Shown here one piece after another: positions 1-16,371 of a stretch of 64,000 nt of DNA; within the stretch, counting starts at the first letter, position 1, and every line of letters begins with the position of its first letter. The DNA lies in the NCBI GenBank assembly GCA_002104945.1, contig MCFH01000009.1:326501-390500 (forward strand). Direction: 5' to 3'. Position numbers and translations under genes: made by a program. The notes under the pieces are model-generated. The model had not been told where the DNA came from, did not search any database, and saw only the letters and a list, made by a program, of their open reading frames with translations. Source of the stretch: Piromyces finnis. Taxonomy: Eukaryota; Neocallimastigomycota; Neocallimastigomycetes; Neocallimastigales; Neocallimastigaceae.

Positions 1-1
1 T

Positions 2-571
2 GAGTCATTAATATATACACTTGGAAAATCAATAGATTTATGTTTTTGTAAGGAAAAGAAAAAAGATGGAAACCCATGTAATATTCCGTTAGATAGGTAG
101 GTCTATTTTTTTAATAATAATAATAAAAAAAAAAAAAAAAAGAAAAAAGAAAAAAGAAAAATATTTTAATAATTAATATAATAAAATTAAAATCTAATCA
201 ATATTATAACAGGAGAATAGCTAGTGTTTGTGAATACCATACTATATCAAAATATAAAGAATTTAGAAATAAAAGACAGGAATTTGCAAATGGGTATATG
301 AAATAAATTATTATTTTGAAATTTTAATTTTTTATTTATTTTTTTATATTAATTTATTATAATATGTTATTATAATGTATGTAATAAAATAAAAGAAATT
401 TCCGATTTTCTTTAGAACAAAATAATCAAAACCTTTTCCAAAAAAGTACTAACGGAACATATAAATTTAAAGATAATACAATAAGTACTTTCAATGGAAA
501 ACTAAAATTAAACCAATATAATGTAAAGCCTCAAATTTCAGAAGAAGATAATAAATATTTGTAAGTAAAAA

Positions 572-602
<31 letters not shown>

Positions 603-1286
603 TTAATTTAAAAAATAAATATAAAATAAAGTATAATAATGATATAATTATTATAATTATTATATTTTATTAATTATAGAGAAAAATTAAGACAAAATAA
701 TAGTTATGGTGTTCATTTATTAAAAAATACAGGAATATATTCAAAACTTAAAAACGAAAATAAAAATTTAGGTAAATATTAAATAAAAAATAAAAAAAAA
801 ATATTTGATAACATCATCAACAATTAATAATTATAATTAAAATAACCTTCCTATAAAATTTTTAAGATAAAAAAAGAGAGGAAAATTTATTAAGTATCCA
901 TCCACCAGAAGCATTGTTAAAAATGGGAATAAGAGCGCCATTGAAAAAACCTATTAATAATAAATTAAATATACAGAAACCACCTTGTGAATCGAAAAAA
1001 GAAAAAGAAATTATATTAGAATTTAGTGATAATGAAGATAGTAAAAAATTATTGGATCCAAAGTGTAAAAGAAAAGTAGAAATTAGTTTTTTAAGTGATG
1101 AAGAAGATGAAGATAAAAGTCATTATAAAAAATTCTTAGAAAGAAAGGTAAATAAATTATTATATTACTATTTTATATTTATATATTAATATATAGTTTT
1201 TTTATTTACCATTTTATTTTATTATATGCATACAAATATAATATATATAATATATATAGAATAAAAAGCTCAAAAAAATAAATTAG
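2..1286 (+). CDS. MCM10: MCM10 replication factor, 3' part (5' end outside window)
   Basis: Mcm10 binds DNA, the Mcm2-7 helicase and polymerase alpha, and is needed to activate replication origins in the nucleus. The first two exons (about 2-96 and 212-297) encode the C-terminal half of the conserved core: a short LGKSIDLCFCKEKKKDG segment followed by Cys, then SVCEYH and a basic helix (KYKEFRNKRQEF). This is the CCCH zinc finger typical of the family. Later exons (about 450-561, 680-771, 880-1149, 1260-1286) include EKLRQNNSYGVHLLKN and an acidic/basic low-complexity tail. The N-terminal OB fold lies upstream of the window. The junction into the third exon is uncertain because the best-looking acceptor at about 415 gives a frame shift; an acceptor at about 449 keeps frame. 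The final exon is tiny and could instead be read through to 1189. Confidence 0.83.
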
Positions 1287-3199
1287 AAAAGTAATAATTG
1301 ACAGATAAATATATAAAAAATAAATTAATTATTATTTTAAAAAAAAGGAAAAAAATCTTTTTTATATTTTCTGTGTAATTTAATTTAATTAAATTTAATA
1401 TGTTTTGATTTAATATGTATATTTTAATATATGAACCTGTCAAAAAAAATATAATATATTATTGAGTTTTACTATTTATAGATTATAATTTTATGATTAT
1501 TATGGATGTATTTTGAATAATAATTTTATATTAATAATTAGCAGTATTATTCATATTTTCACTTTTAGTAAAGAGATGGGAAAATAATAAAGATAATATT
1601 AGATGATTTAAGTTTTAAGATTTATGTTTCGAAGTTTATAATATTAAATAATTTAATTAATAAACTATTATATTATTAATATAATTAGTTACATATATTA
1701 AATAAATTACAATTCAAATGTTAAAATCTTTTAATCAAAACTTTATTTAATATAAATTTAATTAATTAATATTTTAAATTTTTATTTTTATAAGTTTTTT
1801 TTTATTATTTTTCTCTCTATCTTCATTATTTATAATATTATTATTTATATTATGGTATTGGATTTGAGTAACTTTTTTATTTATAGATATTTTTTTCAAT
1901 TGAGTATATTACTATTTTAATAACATTAATACTTTAATAAATATTGCTATATAGATCATTAAATAGCCTTTAATAATTCACTTTATATAATAATATATAA
2001 AATATAAAAATCATTCATGAAATATAGTATGAATGTAATGTATGCAAGGATAATAATAATAAAATATATATTGAGTATTAAATGCATGATATGTATAAAT
2101 ATTTACACTAGTTTTTATGCATTTACAATCTATGTAATAGAATTAATTGAATGTATATCACCATTATAAAATTAAAGGTCATTCATATGTCTTGGAATAC
2201 ACAGAATTAATACAAAGTCAAGCCTAATAACAAGAATTAAAGCTAGATCTATTTTTAGATATTGAATTTACTAGAAAAAAGAAAAGCACAAGTCAATATA
2301 ATTTCAAATGGAATTAAAAAAATTAAAATATATAGAATATAAAATAAATGATAAATAATTTTATATTGATATTGTTATAAAAATTTTCGTTTTTAAAAAT
2401 ATCGTTTTGTAAATATTTCCTTTTTTTTTTATTTTACAATTGTATCTATGTCTTATTATATATATATATATGAAGGAAAAAAAGAAAGATAAGAAAAAAA
2501 AACTTTTTTGGTAAATTATTTACTACTGGTATTTTATTTTAATAATATTATGTAGGTTAAAAATTATTATTTTAAAAAGTTTTTTTTACTCATTTTAGTT
2601 TGTTTGTATTATTGTTAAATATTATACTTTATTATCTAGTTATTATAAATATTAAAGTTATGAAATAAAAAAGAGGCATATAAAAAAGATGTGATTATTA
2701 TAAATATTTCTAAAGATTATAAATCATTTTCGTTGATTTTCATTATATTTATATAGTTTTTGAATTATTCATAATTAAAACCTTATAAATTAAAGTATTT
2801 AAAAGTTAAATTATTAAGAAATTTCATTTAGTATTTCTTGTTGTTTCATTCATTATTGGAAAATTTTATTTAATATATTAAAAATTAAATATTATAATAA
2901 TTAGAAAAAATCTTTAATTTATTTTTTTATTAGTATTATATTAATGTATAGATAGAATCTGTCAAAATTTTTCTTTTTTCTTTTCTTTAAAAAAAAAAAA
3001 GTTAAAAATAAACAGTAGTAATTGAATATATATATAATAATAAGAATAAAAAACTCATTATATTTAAATAATATTAAACAATAATAGATTGTGGAGAAAT
3101 AACGACAACTATTATTAATAATACATTATAATAAAATAAAATATAAACAAATAAACAATAATACTCAAATAACATTACTAAATAATAAATATAATAAAC
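1287..3199. other. Gene-free spacer of about 1.9 kb
   Basis: Almost pure A/T sequence with short homopolymers and an AT dinucleotide run near 2457-2472. I see no convincing gene. A short, more complex stretch at about 2190-2320 reads like decayed coding sequence but contains stops. The start of the next gene lies at the right edge, so its promoter should lie in the last few hundred bases; no recognisable box stands out. Confidence 0.6.
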
Positions 3200-4464
3200 A
3201 TGAGTTATATCGAAGTTTGTTTAATACAAGCAAAAAATTTATTACCTATTGGAGCTGAATCTAAAAATGGTCAGTTTATATAATATACTAAATATATAGA
3301 AATAAAGATTAAATTTTAAAGGAAAAAAAAAAAAAGTGATATCATAAGTATTCAATAGGAATTATTTATTAATATAAATATAATGAATTTTTAAATTATT
3401 AATAAAAAAATCAAAAAAATTCATTTAAACAGGAAAAGATCTTTCCGTTGATCCATACGCAATAATTAATTATGATAGTTACTCCGAAAATTCAAAAATC
3501 ATTTATGATACAAATTCTCCAGTTTGGCGTGAAAGTTTTTTCTTTGAATGCAAAAATCCAACAAATGTAATTAATTATATATACTTAATACAATACTTAA
3601 CCAAACCTATATAATATAAAATAAAATTATTAAAAATCTATTCGTTAATGTCATTAATACAATAATAAAACAATAAAAATTAAATATAAAAGGTTAAAGT
3701 TGAAGTAATTATTCATGATAAAGAATTTTGCGTTTCGGATTTATTAATTGGTCGAGCTGAATTTACTTTTAACGATGTAAAGTTAAATGACTATAGTAAA
3801 CAATGGGCATCTATTGTTGATGGAGAAGTATATATATATATTTAAGACGAAATTGATATAAATTATATAATAAATATTTAATTAAAAAAAATAAATATTC
3901 TTTTTTTTTTAAAAAAAAAGGGTGAAATTGAAGTTGCCGTTAGCTTAAGACAATATGATTATCCAGGTGTAGCAAAAAGTAAAGCTGGAAAGAAAGATAA
4001 ACATTTTCAGGTAAAGTTATAACCAAAAAATTCAACGGTAAAATAAAAGTAATAAATAATAACTTTTATATTAAATTTCATATTGTCTTTTTTTTTTATT
4101 CACAAATTTATATTATTAATAAATATATATATCATAATATAATTTTTTTCCTATTAATCTTTTGTATTAATAAAAATGATGATATGATGATTGATATTAA
4201 TACTGGAATTTATTGTTGATTAAAACAAATAAACCAAAACAAATTTTAAAAACCAATTTTATCAAATTGACGAATTATTTTATAAATAATATAAAATAAT
4301 AATGGATGTGGAATATTTGAATAATTGGGGAAAATAAATAATATGTAATATATTTAATTATATATTATATATATAGTAATATTAATAAGAATTTTTGAAA
4401 ATCTTAAATAAAAATATATAGTTTTTCAATACTTTTTTTACTTTTTTTTCTTTCTTTCTTTCTT

Positions 4465-4505
<41 letters not shown>

Positions 4506-7500
4506 GAAGATATAGTTATTATAATATATTAATTATTTATATTTAATCTATTTATTTTATTAGGATGCTGACAATCAGGTTAATAGAGCATGGGCAGGCG
4601 CAATTGTCAAACCAGATAATGCACCATCAGTTACCAATAAATTACCAATTCAATCTTTAGTTCTTGAACATGTTTATGGTACTTATAAATTATAAAAATA
4701 TGATATACTTATAATAATTCTGTGTAATGTTAATATTTCTATTTTTATTGTGTTAATATAAAAAATTATTTGAATATAAATATTAAAAAAAGGTTATCGT
4801 ACTCGTGATACTCGTGATAATTTATTTGCTCTTGATTCAAATACTATAGTATATCATGCAGCAGCAGTTGGTATTGTACATAATATTAAAACTAGAAAAC
4901 AACGCTTCTTTAATGGCTCACATGTTGATGATATTCTTTGTCTTACCCGTCACCCAAATAATAAATATATCGCAACTGGTGATATTGTTAGCTTAAATGG
5001 TGAAGGTCCAATTGTTGCTATATGGGATGCTACAGCACCAGAAGCTGCTCCATTAGTTGTTTTTAAAATTGAAGAAGGAAGAATTATGCGTGGTGTTTCT
5101 ACTATGGGGTTCTCTAGTGATGGAAAATACTTAATAGTTGTTACTAGTGATAACTATCATTCTGTTCGTATTTATGATTGGAAAGCCAAAACTTTATTAT
5201 GTACCGAAAAGGGACATTCTGATAAAATCTTGGATATTGACAATCATCCAAAGGATCCAAATTCCTTTGTTACAGTTGGTGTTAAGCATATAAAGTTTTG
5301 GAAATATGATAGCGCATCTAAACGTTTTACCACTAAAAAGGGTTTATTTGGAAAAAATAAAACTCAAGTAAGAGCAACAAGAATATTCATTTACTATTTA
5401 TTATTAAATTAAAAATAAAAACAATACTTTTTATTATGAATAATGAAAATTCAAATTTATATATATTATTAAATATTATAAAAAATACTAATATTTTAAT
5501 TGGTTTTAATTTAATATGTTTAATATTATTTATAAAAGACAATTTTATGCCCATTATACATTGGTAATGGTGATATTTTACTCACTGGTACATATGATGG
5601 TGATATTTATATTTGGAATACCAAGACCTGTGATATTATGGGTACTATAAGTACTGGTCATAATTCCATTTATAGTTTTGCTTATAATCCAGAATTTGGT
5701 TTAGCATGTGGTCATCGTGATGGTTTTATTACTTTATTTGATGTTAATGAAACTAATGGAAAATTGAAAAAGATTACAGAAGTTAATATTGGTTTTTCCG
5801 TTAAATCATTAGACTTTAATCCAGATGGTCATTTAATTGTCGGTACTTCTGAAAGTGCTATTTTTATGATTAAGAATTTCCAAAAAAAAGATCCACAAAC
5901 TGATATTGAATTATTGTTCCAAGTAAGTTAATTCTTCTTATAATTATTATATAAATATTAAATAAAATTAATAAATATAAAATTTCAAATATAAATATCT
6001 TTAAAAAAAAATTATTGATAATTTATTTATATATTAGAGTCATAGTGCCGCTAAGATGGAAGAATTATGGGGTCTTGATGGTAATCCATCAAATGAAAAT
6101 GAATTTGCTACATGTTCAGATGATGGTTTAGTTAATATTTGGGATACTGAACAATATAAACAAGTAAATTTAAATAATTAAGATTCTTTTTTTTTTTTTT
6201 TTTTTTTTTGAGGTTGTTGTAATTAACATTATAATTCAATGTCATATTATAACAGAAATGCTATACTAATTTAAAAAATGAAAAACTTCGTTCAATTTCA
6301 TTCTCTCCAGATGGTAAAAAATTATTTGTTGGTTGTGTTTCAGGAAATGTTAGTATTAAATATTATAATAGAGTGTAATATATAATATTATTTCTAGAGC
6401 AAACAATTTCTCAATATTAAAATTTAATCATTTTTCTTTTTGTTAAATATAAATAGATATATGTTTTAGATGCTAATGATCTCTCTATAATTAAAACAAT
6501 TCCATATGAGCAAAGATCATTTATTAAATCAAATGAACATGATATTACTGTAATAAAGTGTTCACCAGACGGCACAAAAATTGCTTCAGGTAATCGCGAT
6601 TGTGTAATTAACGTCTATAGTACTAAAAACTATAATAGAATTAACACTTTAATCGTAAGTTTTTATAATTATATAATATTAATAATATATAGAAAATAAC
6701 AATTTTTATTTAATTAAATAATAATTATGTGTAGGGTCATTCAAGTACTATAGTTCATATGGATTGGTCTGTTGATTCAAAATATCTTCAATCAGATTCA
6801 TCTGATTGTGAAATTCTTTATTGTAAATAATATTTATTTATAAAACATTTAATTGATTTTCATTATTTTCAAATGCATTAACTAAGTATTATAAATTTCA
6901 ATAGGGAATATTGATGATATGGCTCAAGTTACAAAGATGGATGAAATTAAACCTGTTCGCTGGAACTCTTGGTCATTAATTCTTGGTTGGCCAGTCCAAA
7001 GTATTTGGGAAAGTGGATGGAGTAACTCAACTGTAATAATAATATTAATTTTATTTTTTTATTATTTATTTTTTTATTTCTATTTCTTATTATATTTTCT
7101 AAATAAAAAATTATTATTATTATTATTATTATTTTAGATTAATGCTGTTGCTAGAGATAAGAGAGAAAAATTATTAGTTACTGCTGATGATAATAGTCAA
7201 GTTAGATTATTTTCCTATCCAGTTGCTCTTGATAAAGTAATACCATTACTAAATATTAAATATTATTTTTACTTTAATTATTAATTTTTTTTTTTTTTTT
7301 TTTCATTTCCTAATTAATTTAGCAACCATGTAAGAGATATTCTGGACATTCATCCCATGTTACTAATGTTACATTCCTTGGTAATAAATATGTTATTTCA
7401 ACTGGTGGTATGGATGGTTCTATTTTCCAAGTAAGTTAATAAATATTGTACATATTATTTATGAATAGAAGTAAATGAATGTATTAACCTATTTATCCTT

Positions 7501-7541
7501 ATAACTATTTATAATTAATACAGTGGAGAATTAAAGAATAA
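3200..7541 (+). CDS. EMAP-like (EML) microtubule-associated protein with N-terminal C2 domain
   Basis: EMAP/EML proteins bind microtubules through a HELP motif and tandem WD40 propellers. The first four exons (from 3200 to about 4014) encode a C2-like fold of about 130-145 residues: EVCLIQAKNLLPIGAESKNG, then DPYAIINYDS, then SPVWRESFFFECKNPTN, then a VKVEVIIHDKE strand. The exon at about 4564-4679 is a linker. From about 4794 the HELP region appears (GYRTRDTRDNLFALD, IVYHAAAVGIVHN), followed by repeats such as HVDDILCLTRHPNNKYIATG and many WD40 blades, ending with SGHSSHVTNVTFLG and a last blade closing in WRIKE at the stop. Exon phases join cleanly across the C2-HELP boundary, so this is one gene by the splice logic. 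EML proteins usually start with a coiled coil rather than a C2 domain. About 13-14 exons. Confidence 0.88.
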
Positions 7542-7965
7542 TAAAAACAAAAGTAAAATATTAAGTATCTAATAATAAAAAAAATTGATATATATTTTAA
7601 TAATTGAAAACACAAAAAAAAAGTGTTTTTTTTTTTTTTTTTCTTAATTTTATTTAATTACAAAAACAATATTAAATAATAATAATAATAATACTATAAA
7701 TATCTATTATAAAATTTTCTTTTTTATTATTAATATTTTGTTGAAACATAAATAATATCAAATAAAATATAAAATGCTGTAGAAATAAAAATAAATAAAT
7801 AAAATTTGAATGAAAAAATATTTTATATCTTATTATTGTTATAATTCAGTTTTGTGTATGTTTTTTTAAATCGTAAATATTTTATATTATAATAGTTGAG
7901 ATTAATGTTAAAATTTGATAGATTTTTATAATTACAATTTTTTTATTTTTAAATATATATATATG
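7542..7965. other. Convergent spacer between EML-like and MORN genes
   Basis: A/T-only sequence with poly-T and short AAT runs. It separates the 3' ends of two genes on opposite strands and probably holds both 3' UTRs and polyadenylation signals, several AATAAA being present. Nothing else seen. Confidence 0.6.
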
Positions 7966-8869
7966 TTAAATTTCATTGACTAAAGAATCACTTTTTCCAT
8001 TGATAAATAAACCAATCCAAACTTCTTTATTTTTGTCATAATATTTTCCTGGACCATTCATTCTGATTATATATTGCATTAATAATAGTAGAAAATAGAA
8101 GAAAAAAAAAAAGGAAAAGGAAAATTACGTTATTGATAATATCTTTAGTAAATCATTGATATATATATAAAAGGTATAAAAAATAAAAAAAAAAAAAAAA
8201 AAAAAAAAATCGAAATATAAAGTTTACTTATTTTCAAGCCATTCTCCAATATAATAAGATCCGTCAGACCATCGATAAGTTCCTGTCCCATTATACTTAT
8301 TATTTAACCAGTCTCCTTCATATGAATTTCCATTTGCATATTCAATTTTTCCTATTTTATAAATCAAATACAAATGAATATCAACATTTATTTTATATTG
8401 GATAATTGGATAGGAATTATTTTATGTTACTTTACTAAATATATTATAATAAATCAAATATTATACCTTTTCCATTTATTTCATCATTAACCCATTCACC
8501 TTCATATGTGGATTGATTACTTAATGATACAAATTTTCCATGACCTGATCTTACAATTTTTCCATTTTCTGATTCTTTATAATCTCCTTCTTTATATAGA
8601 TGATAATATTTTTTTTTTTTTTATTTAGTCAAATATTTTTTCGAAATTAAAACAACAATATTCAAAATATAATTACCATATGTTGAACCATCGGGGAAAA
8701 TAAAAGTATTGGTTTTGATTACTATTAAATTTTTTTTATATATATATATATATATAAAAAAAAAAATTAATATTTTTATAATTATTTAAATATTGTAAGG
8801 ATTCAATTTACCTGATTCTTGCCTTGAATTTGCTTTTTTTCTATTATTTTCTTTATTATTTTTTACCAT
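7966..8869 (-). CDS. MORN-repeat protein
   Basis: MORN repeats form an elongated beta-sheet scaffold found in membrane-linked and ciliary proteins. Five exons read on the minus strand, starting with MVKNNKENNRKKANSRQES at 8869. They encode a short basic N-terminus and then about five MORN-type units, recognisable by the YxGxW/GxG pattern: FPDGSTYG, STYEGEWVNDEINGKG, YANGNSYEGDWLNNKYNGTG, WSDGSYYIGEWLENK, and a last unit GPGKYYDKNKEVWIGLF before a short tail and stop. There is no kinase, SET or other catalytic domain, so a scaffold role is likely. The length is about 190 residues, similar to small MORN proteins such as the MORN2/MORN3 group, but repeat proteins are hard to assign to orthologues by eye. 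It sits tail-to-tail with the EML-like gene. Confidence 0.8.
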
Positions 8870-9573
8870 TTTTAAATTTTATATATAAAAAATTAATAAA
8901 TTATTTATGTTTATATAATCTATCTTTTTATACGAATTTCGAAAAGTAATAATTGTTTAGTGTTTAATCATTTAAAATAAAGAATAAAGTTTTTTAACTT
9001 GAACAAAATAAAATGTATATTTAAATAATTTTTTTATTAATTTGTCAACTTTTTTTTCTATATAAAAAAAGCGCAGTTTGTATTTCTTGTGGAATATTTT
9101 TTATTATTTTTAAATTATATAACTAATTTTGTTATATCATTTAAATTAAATAATAAATGATAAAACCATAGTAATTATTATTATACTACTACTATTAAAA
9201 TATTCTAGGAATGAATATTAAATCTTGACATAAAATTTTTTTTTAAAACAATTTTTTTTTTAAATCAAAATTTTAAAATATAAATTAATTATTGATTAGG
9301 ATTTCATTATTGGAATATTCCGGGGAAAAAAAAAAAAAAAGTAAATTCTAATAATGATAGAATGTGTATTTTCTTTAATAATAATAATAATAATAATAAT
9401 AATATAAAATAATTAGAAGATTTCAAATAAAAATATATAAAATACTTTTATTATCTTCTTTAATGCAACAGTAATAAAAAATAAAAAAAAAAAAATATCT
9501 ATTAGAAAATATTGAAAAATAGAAATATCAATATCAATAATTATAAATAAATATTCAAGCATTGAAAACAAAA
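8870..9573. other. Divergent promoter region, about 0.7 kb
   Basis: Lies between the start of the MORN gene (minus) and the start of the Cys-rich protein gene (plus), so it should hold both promoters. It is A/T-only with poly-A, poly-T and a short AAT run at about 9377-9403. I see no distinctive element. Confidence 0.55.
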
Positions 9574-10515
9574 ATGGCAAAGAAAATTTATTTTCTATCG
9601 ACAATATTGTTTCTGATAAATACCATTTCTTGTCAATATTTATATAAAACTGAATATAATATGAATCAAATATTAGAATTAAAAGTGTAATGTATAATCT
9701 TTTTTTAATATATATTATTTATTAATATTAATAGAAATTCTAATTCCTTAATACTATATTCTATAACTAAAATAAAAATAAATTATTAAAATTTAAATTT
9801 TAAATTCTTCAGAGTTGAATGTACTAAAAATTCTGATTGTCCAAGTTATAGTAATGGTTGTTATATTCCGGCATTACCTGAAAATAGAAAAAATGGTTTT
9901 TGTAATGTATATTATATTTGTCATGATGACGAAAGCAACTGTTATGTATTGAATAAGAATGATATCGAAGAAAATGAAGAATATGGTTTAAATGTTTCAA
10001 ACAAAGTTGATTATAATTACCCATTTTATAATGTAACTAATAAAATAAAAGAACAACTTATACTTACTACATGTGATAGAAATAATATTAAAAATAACAA
10101 ATGCATGACAGAATTCTGTTTCAAGCATAGCGATTGTTTCTCAAATCATTGTTATTTAGGGAATTGTGAAACCTTTAAAGAAAAAAAAGCACATATTTGT
10201 TCATTGGTATCACCAATTGATAATTATAGTATAAATTACGAAACCGTATATAGCATAATGTGTAAATATGCAAAACAAGAAGAGTGTGAATATAATTCAG
10301 ATTGTTTTACTAATTTGTGTGATAATATTTCAGGTCTATGTGTTAATGAGAAAGAAGTGGGAAAATTGCATGAAAAAGAGAATAAAAATATTTTAGGTTT
10401 ACCTCCTGTTCTATTTTTTATAATAATTTTTATGTTGATAATTCCATTTTGTGTATATTGCTGTTGTAGAATTCCATTAGCAAAACGTAATCGTGGAGTT
10501 CGATTAAATGATTAA
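9574..10515 (+). CDS. Secreted/type I membrane Cys-rich protein (Dickkopf-N-like cysteine pattern)
   Basis: Two exons (9574-about 9686 and about 9814-10515) join in frame. The protein begins with a clear signal peptide, MAKKIYFLSTILFLINTISC. It continues with a Cys-rich ectodomain whose spacing repeats: CTKNSDCPSYSNGC, CMTEFCFKHSDCFSNHCYLG followed by NC, and CEYNSDCFTNLCDNISGLC. Near the C-terminus there is one membrane helix (VLFFIIIFMLIIPFCVYCCC) followed by a short basic cytosolic tail, so a type I surface protein is expected. The SDCxxxxCxxGxC pattern resembles the Dickkopf N-terminal cysteine motif. The function is unknown; cell-surface adhesion or wall association is a guess. Some CCC residues next to the helix are possible palmitoylation sites. 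Confidence 0.78.
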
Positions 10516-10992
10516 ATTTTAATACTGTAATATAATATCAAGAATTATTAATTAATAAATATAACTAATACTTTCAGTCTTATTAATCATATAACAGTGA
10601 TAATAAGAAATTTAATACTACCATCAGTTAATATAATTTATAGATTTTCTAAAATATTATAATATTTTTATGATAAATAAAATAATAAAGCAACTAAATA
10701 ACATAATAATAAAACAAATAGCATTTTATCAATAATTTCTATTAAACTTTTTTCATTTTCTTATTTATTAATAAGAATTAATTTTTTTTTTTTTTTCGGT
10801 ATAAATATTTAAAATAATTATCTTTTTTCAATTAATATAAATTAAATAAATAAATAAATAATAAATAAATAGATATGAAAACTATATTTTTTATTTTAAT
10901 AATAAAAAAAATAATAAAAAAAAAAGAAAAGAAAGAAAGAAAATAAAAAATAAAAACTCAAGTAAACTATTTATAACTTTATATTTTAATTA
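10516..10992. other. Convergent spacer
   Basis: A/T-only sequence between the ends of the Cys-rich protein gene and the TONSL-like gene. It contains poly-T and AAAT runs and several AATAAA hexamers. No gene seen. Confidence 0.55.
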
Positions 10993-15300
<4,308 letters not shown>

Positions 15301-16371
15301 TATTTATCTTAATTCTAATTAATAAATCAAGAAATCTATTTCTATTTCTTCTTTTCACAAATCATTTACAAAATTATTAAAAGTAATTTGAAATTAAAGA
15401 ATATTATATATATATATATTTTCCCCTCCCTATATATTTAATTTTTGGTAATTTAATAATGGTAAATATTATTTTTACTGTAACATATTATTTAAAGTTT
15501 ATATTAATCAAAAAATTTAAATATATTTAATAAATATTTTAACCTTTTTTAAAAATTTTTAAATTTTTATATAAGATCTTTTTTTTAATTAAGATAGTTT
15601 GGTTCAAACTATACTTTTTTATATATATATATAATGTTAGTATGGTATGAATAGATAATAAAATAAATATATTTGTAACATTATTAATAATTATTTTATT
15701 ATATATAAATAAATTCTTGAAATGTTCAATAAAATATTTGCTATATACTTTCTTCTTTTCTTTTTTAAAGAATAAAAGGAAATGTTTAAACAAATATAAT
15801 GGTCATAATGAAAATTAATATGTCTATTTATACATTTAAAAAGAATCATATAAAGATTTCATATTCTTTTAAATAAAAGGTTCCATTTTCAAAAATTTGT
15901 TTTATAAAACAAATATATCTTTGTAAATTTATAATACTTGAAATACAACTTAAATCATAAGTATATATATAAATAACTTGTATATGTTTAAAAAAGTGGT
16001 TAGATACCAATAAGTTCATATAAATAATTAAAGTATTAGTTATGTTGTTTATTTCATTTATTATAATAATATTATTAATTTCAAAATAAACTTTTTTTTT
16101 ACTAATTAATTATATATTTTATATTTCACCTGTTTATATGTATATATTATCCATTATGATAGAAGTAGTTAAACCTTTTTTTTTTTTATGTGATAGGAAA
16201 ATTTCAATATATTTAAATATAATTAAATAATTTAAATTTTGTGATACATGATTATTATAAAATTTAATTTTTTAACTTTATTTTTTTTTTTAAATTTTTA
16301 ATCTTTGACTATTATAAATAAAATAAAAAGTAATAATAATAAATATAAATGAATAAAATCTAAATTTTATA
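15301..16371. other. Divergent promoter region, about 1.1 kb
   Basis: Separates the starts of the TONSL-like gene (minus) and the coiled-coil gene (plus). A/T-only, with an AT run at 15408-15420 and poly-T blocks. The minus-strand open frame at about 15539-15793 is all A/T-encoded residues and I do not consider it a gene. No regulatory motif recognised. Confidence 0.55.

Noticed and set aside
15539-15793. Minus-strand 84-residue frame between genes
   Set aside because: Only A/T-rich codons (Phe, Lys, Ile, Asn, Tyr), no motif; expected by chance in this composition.
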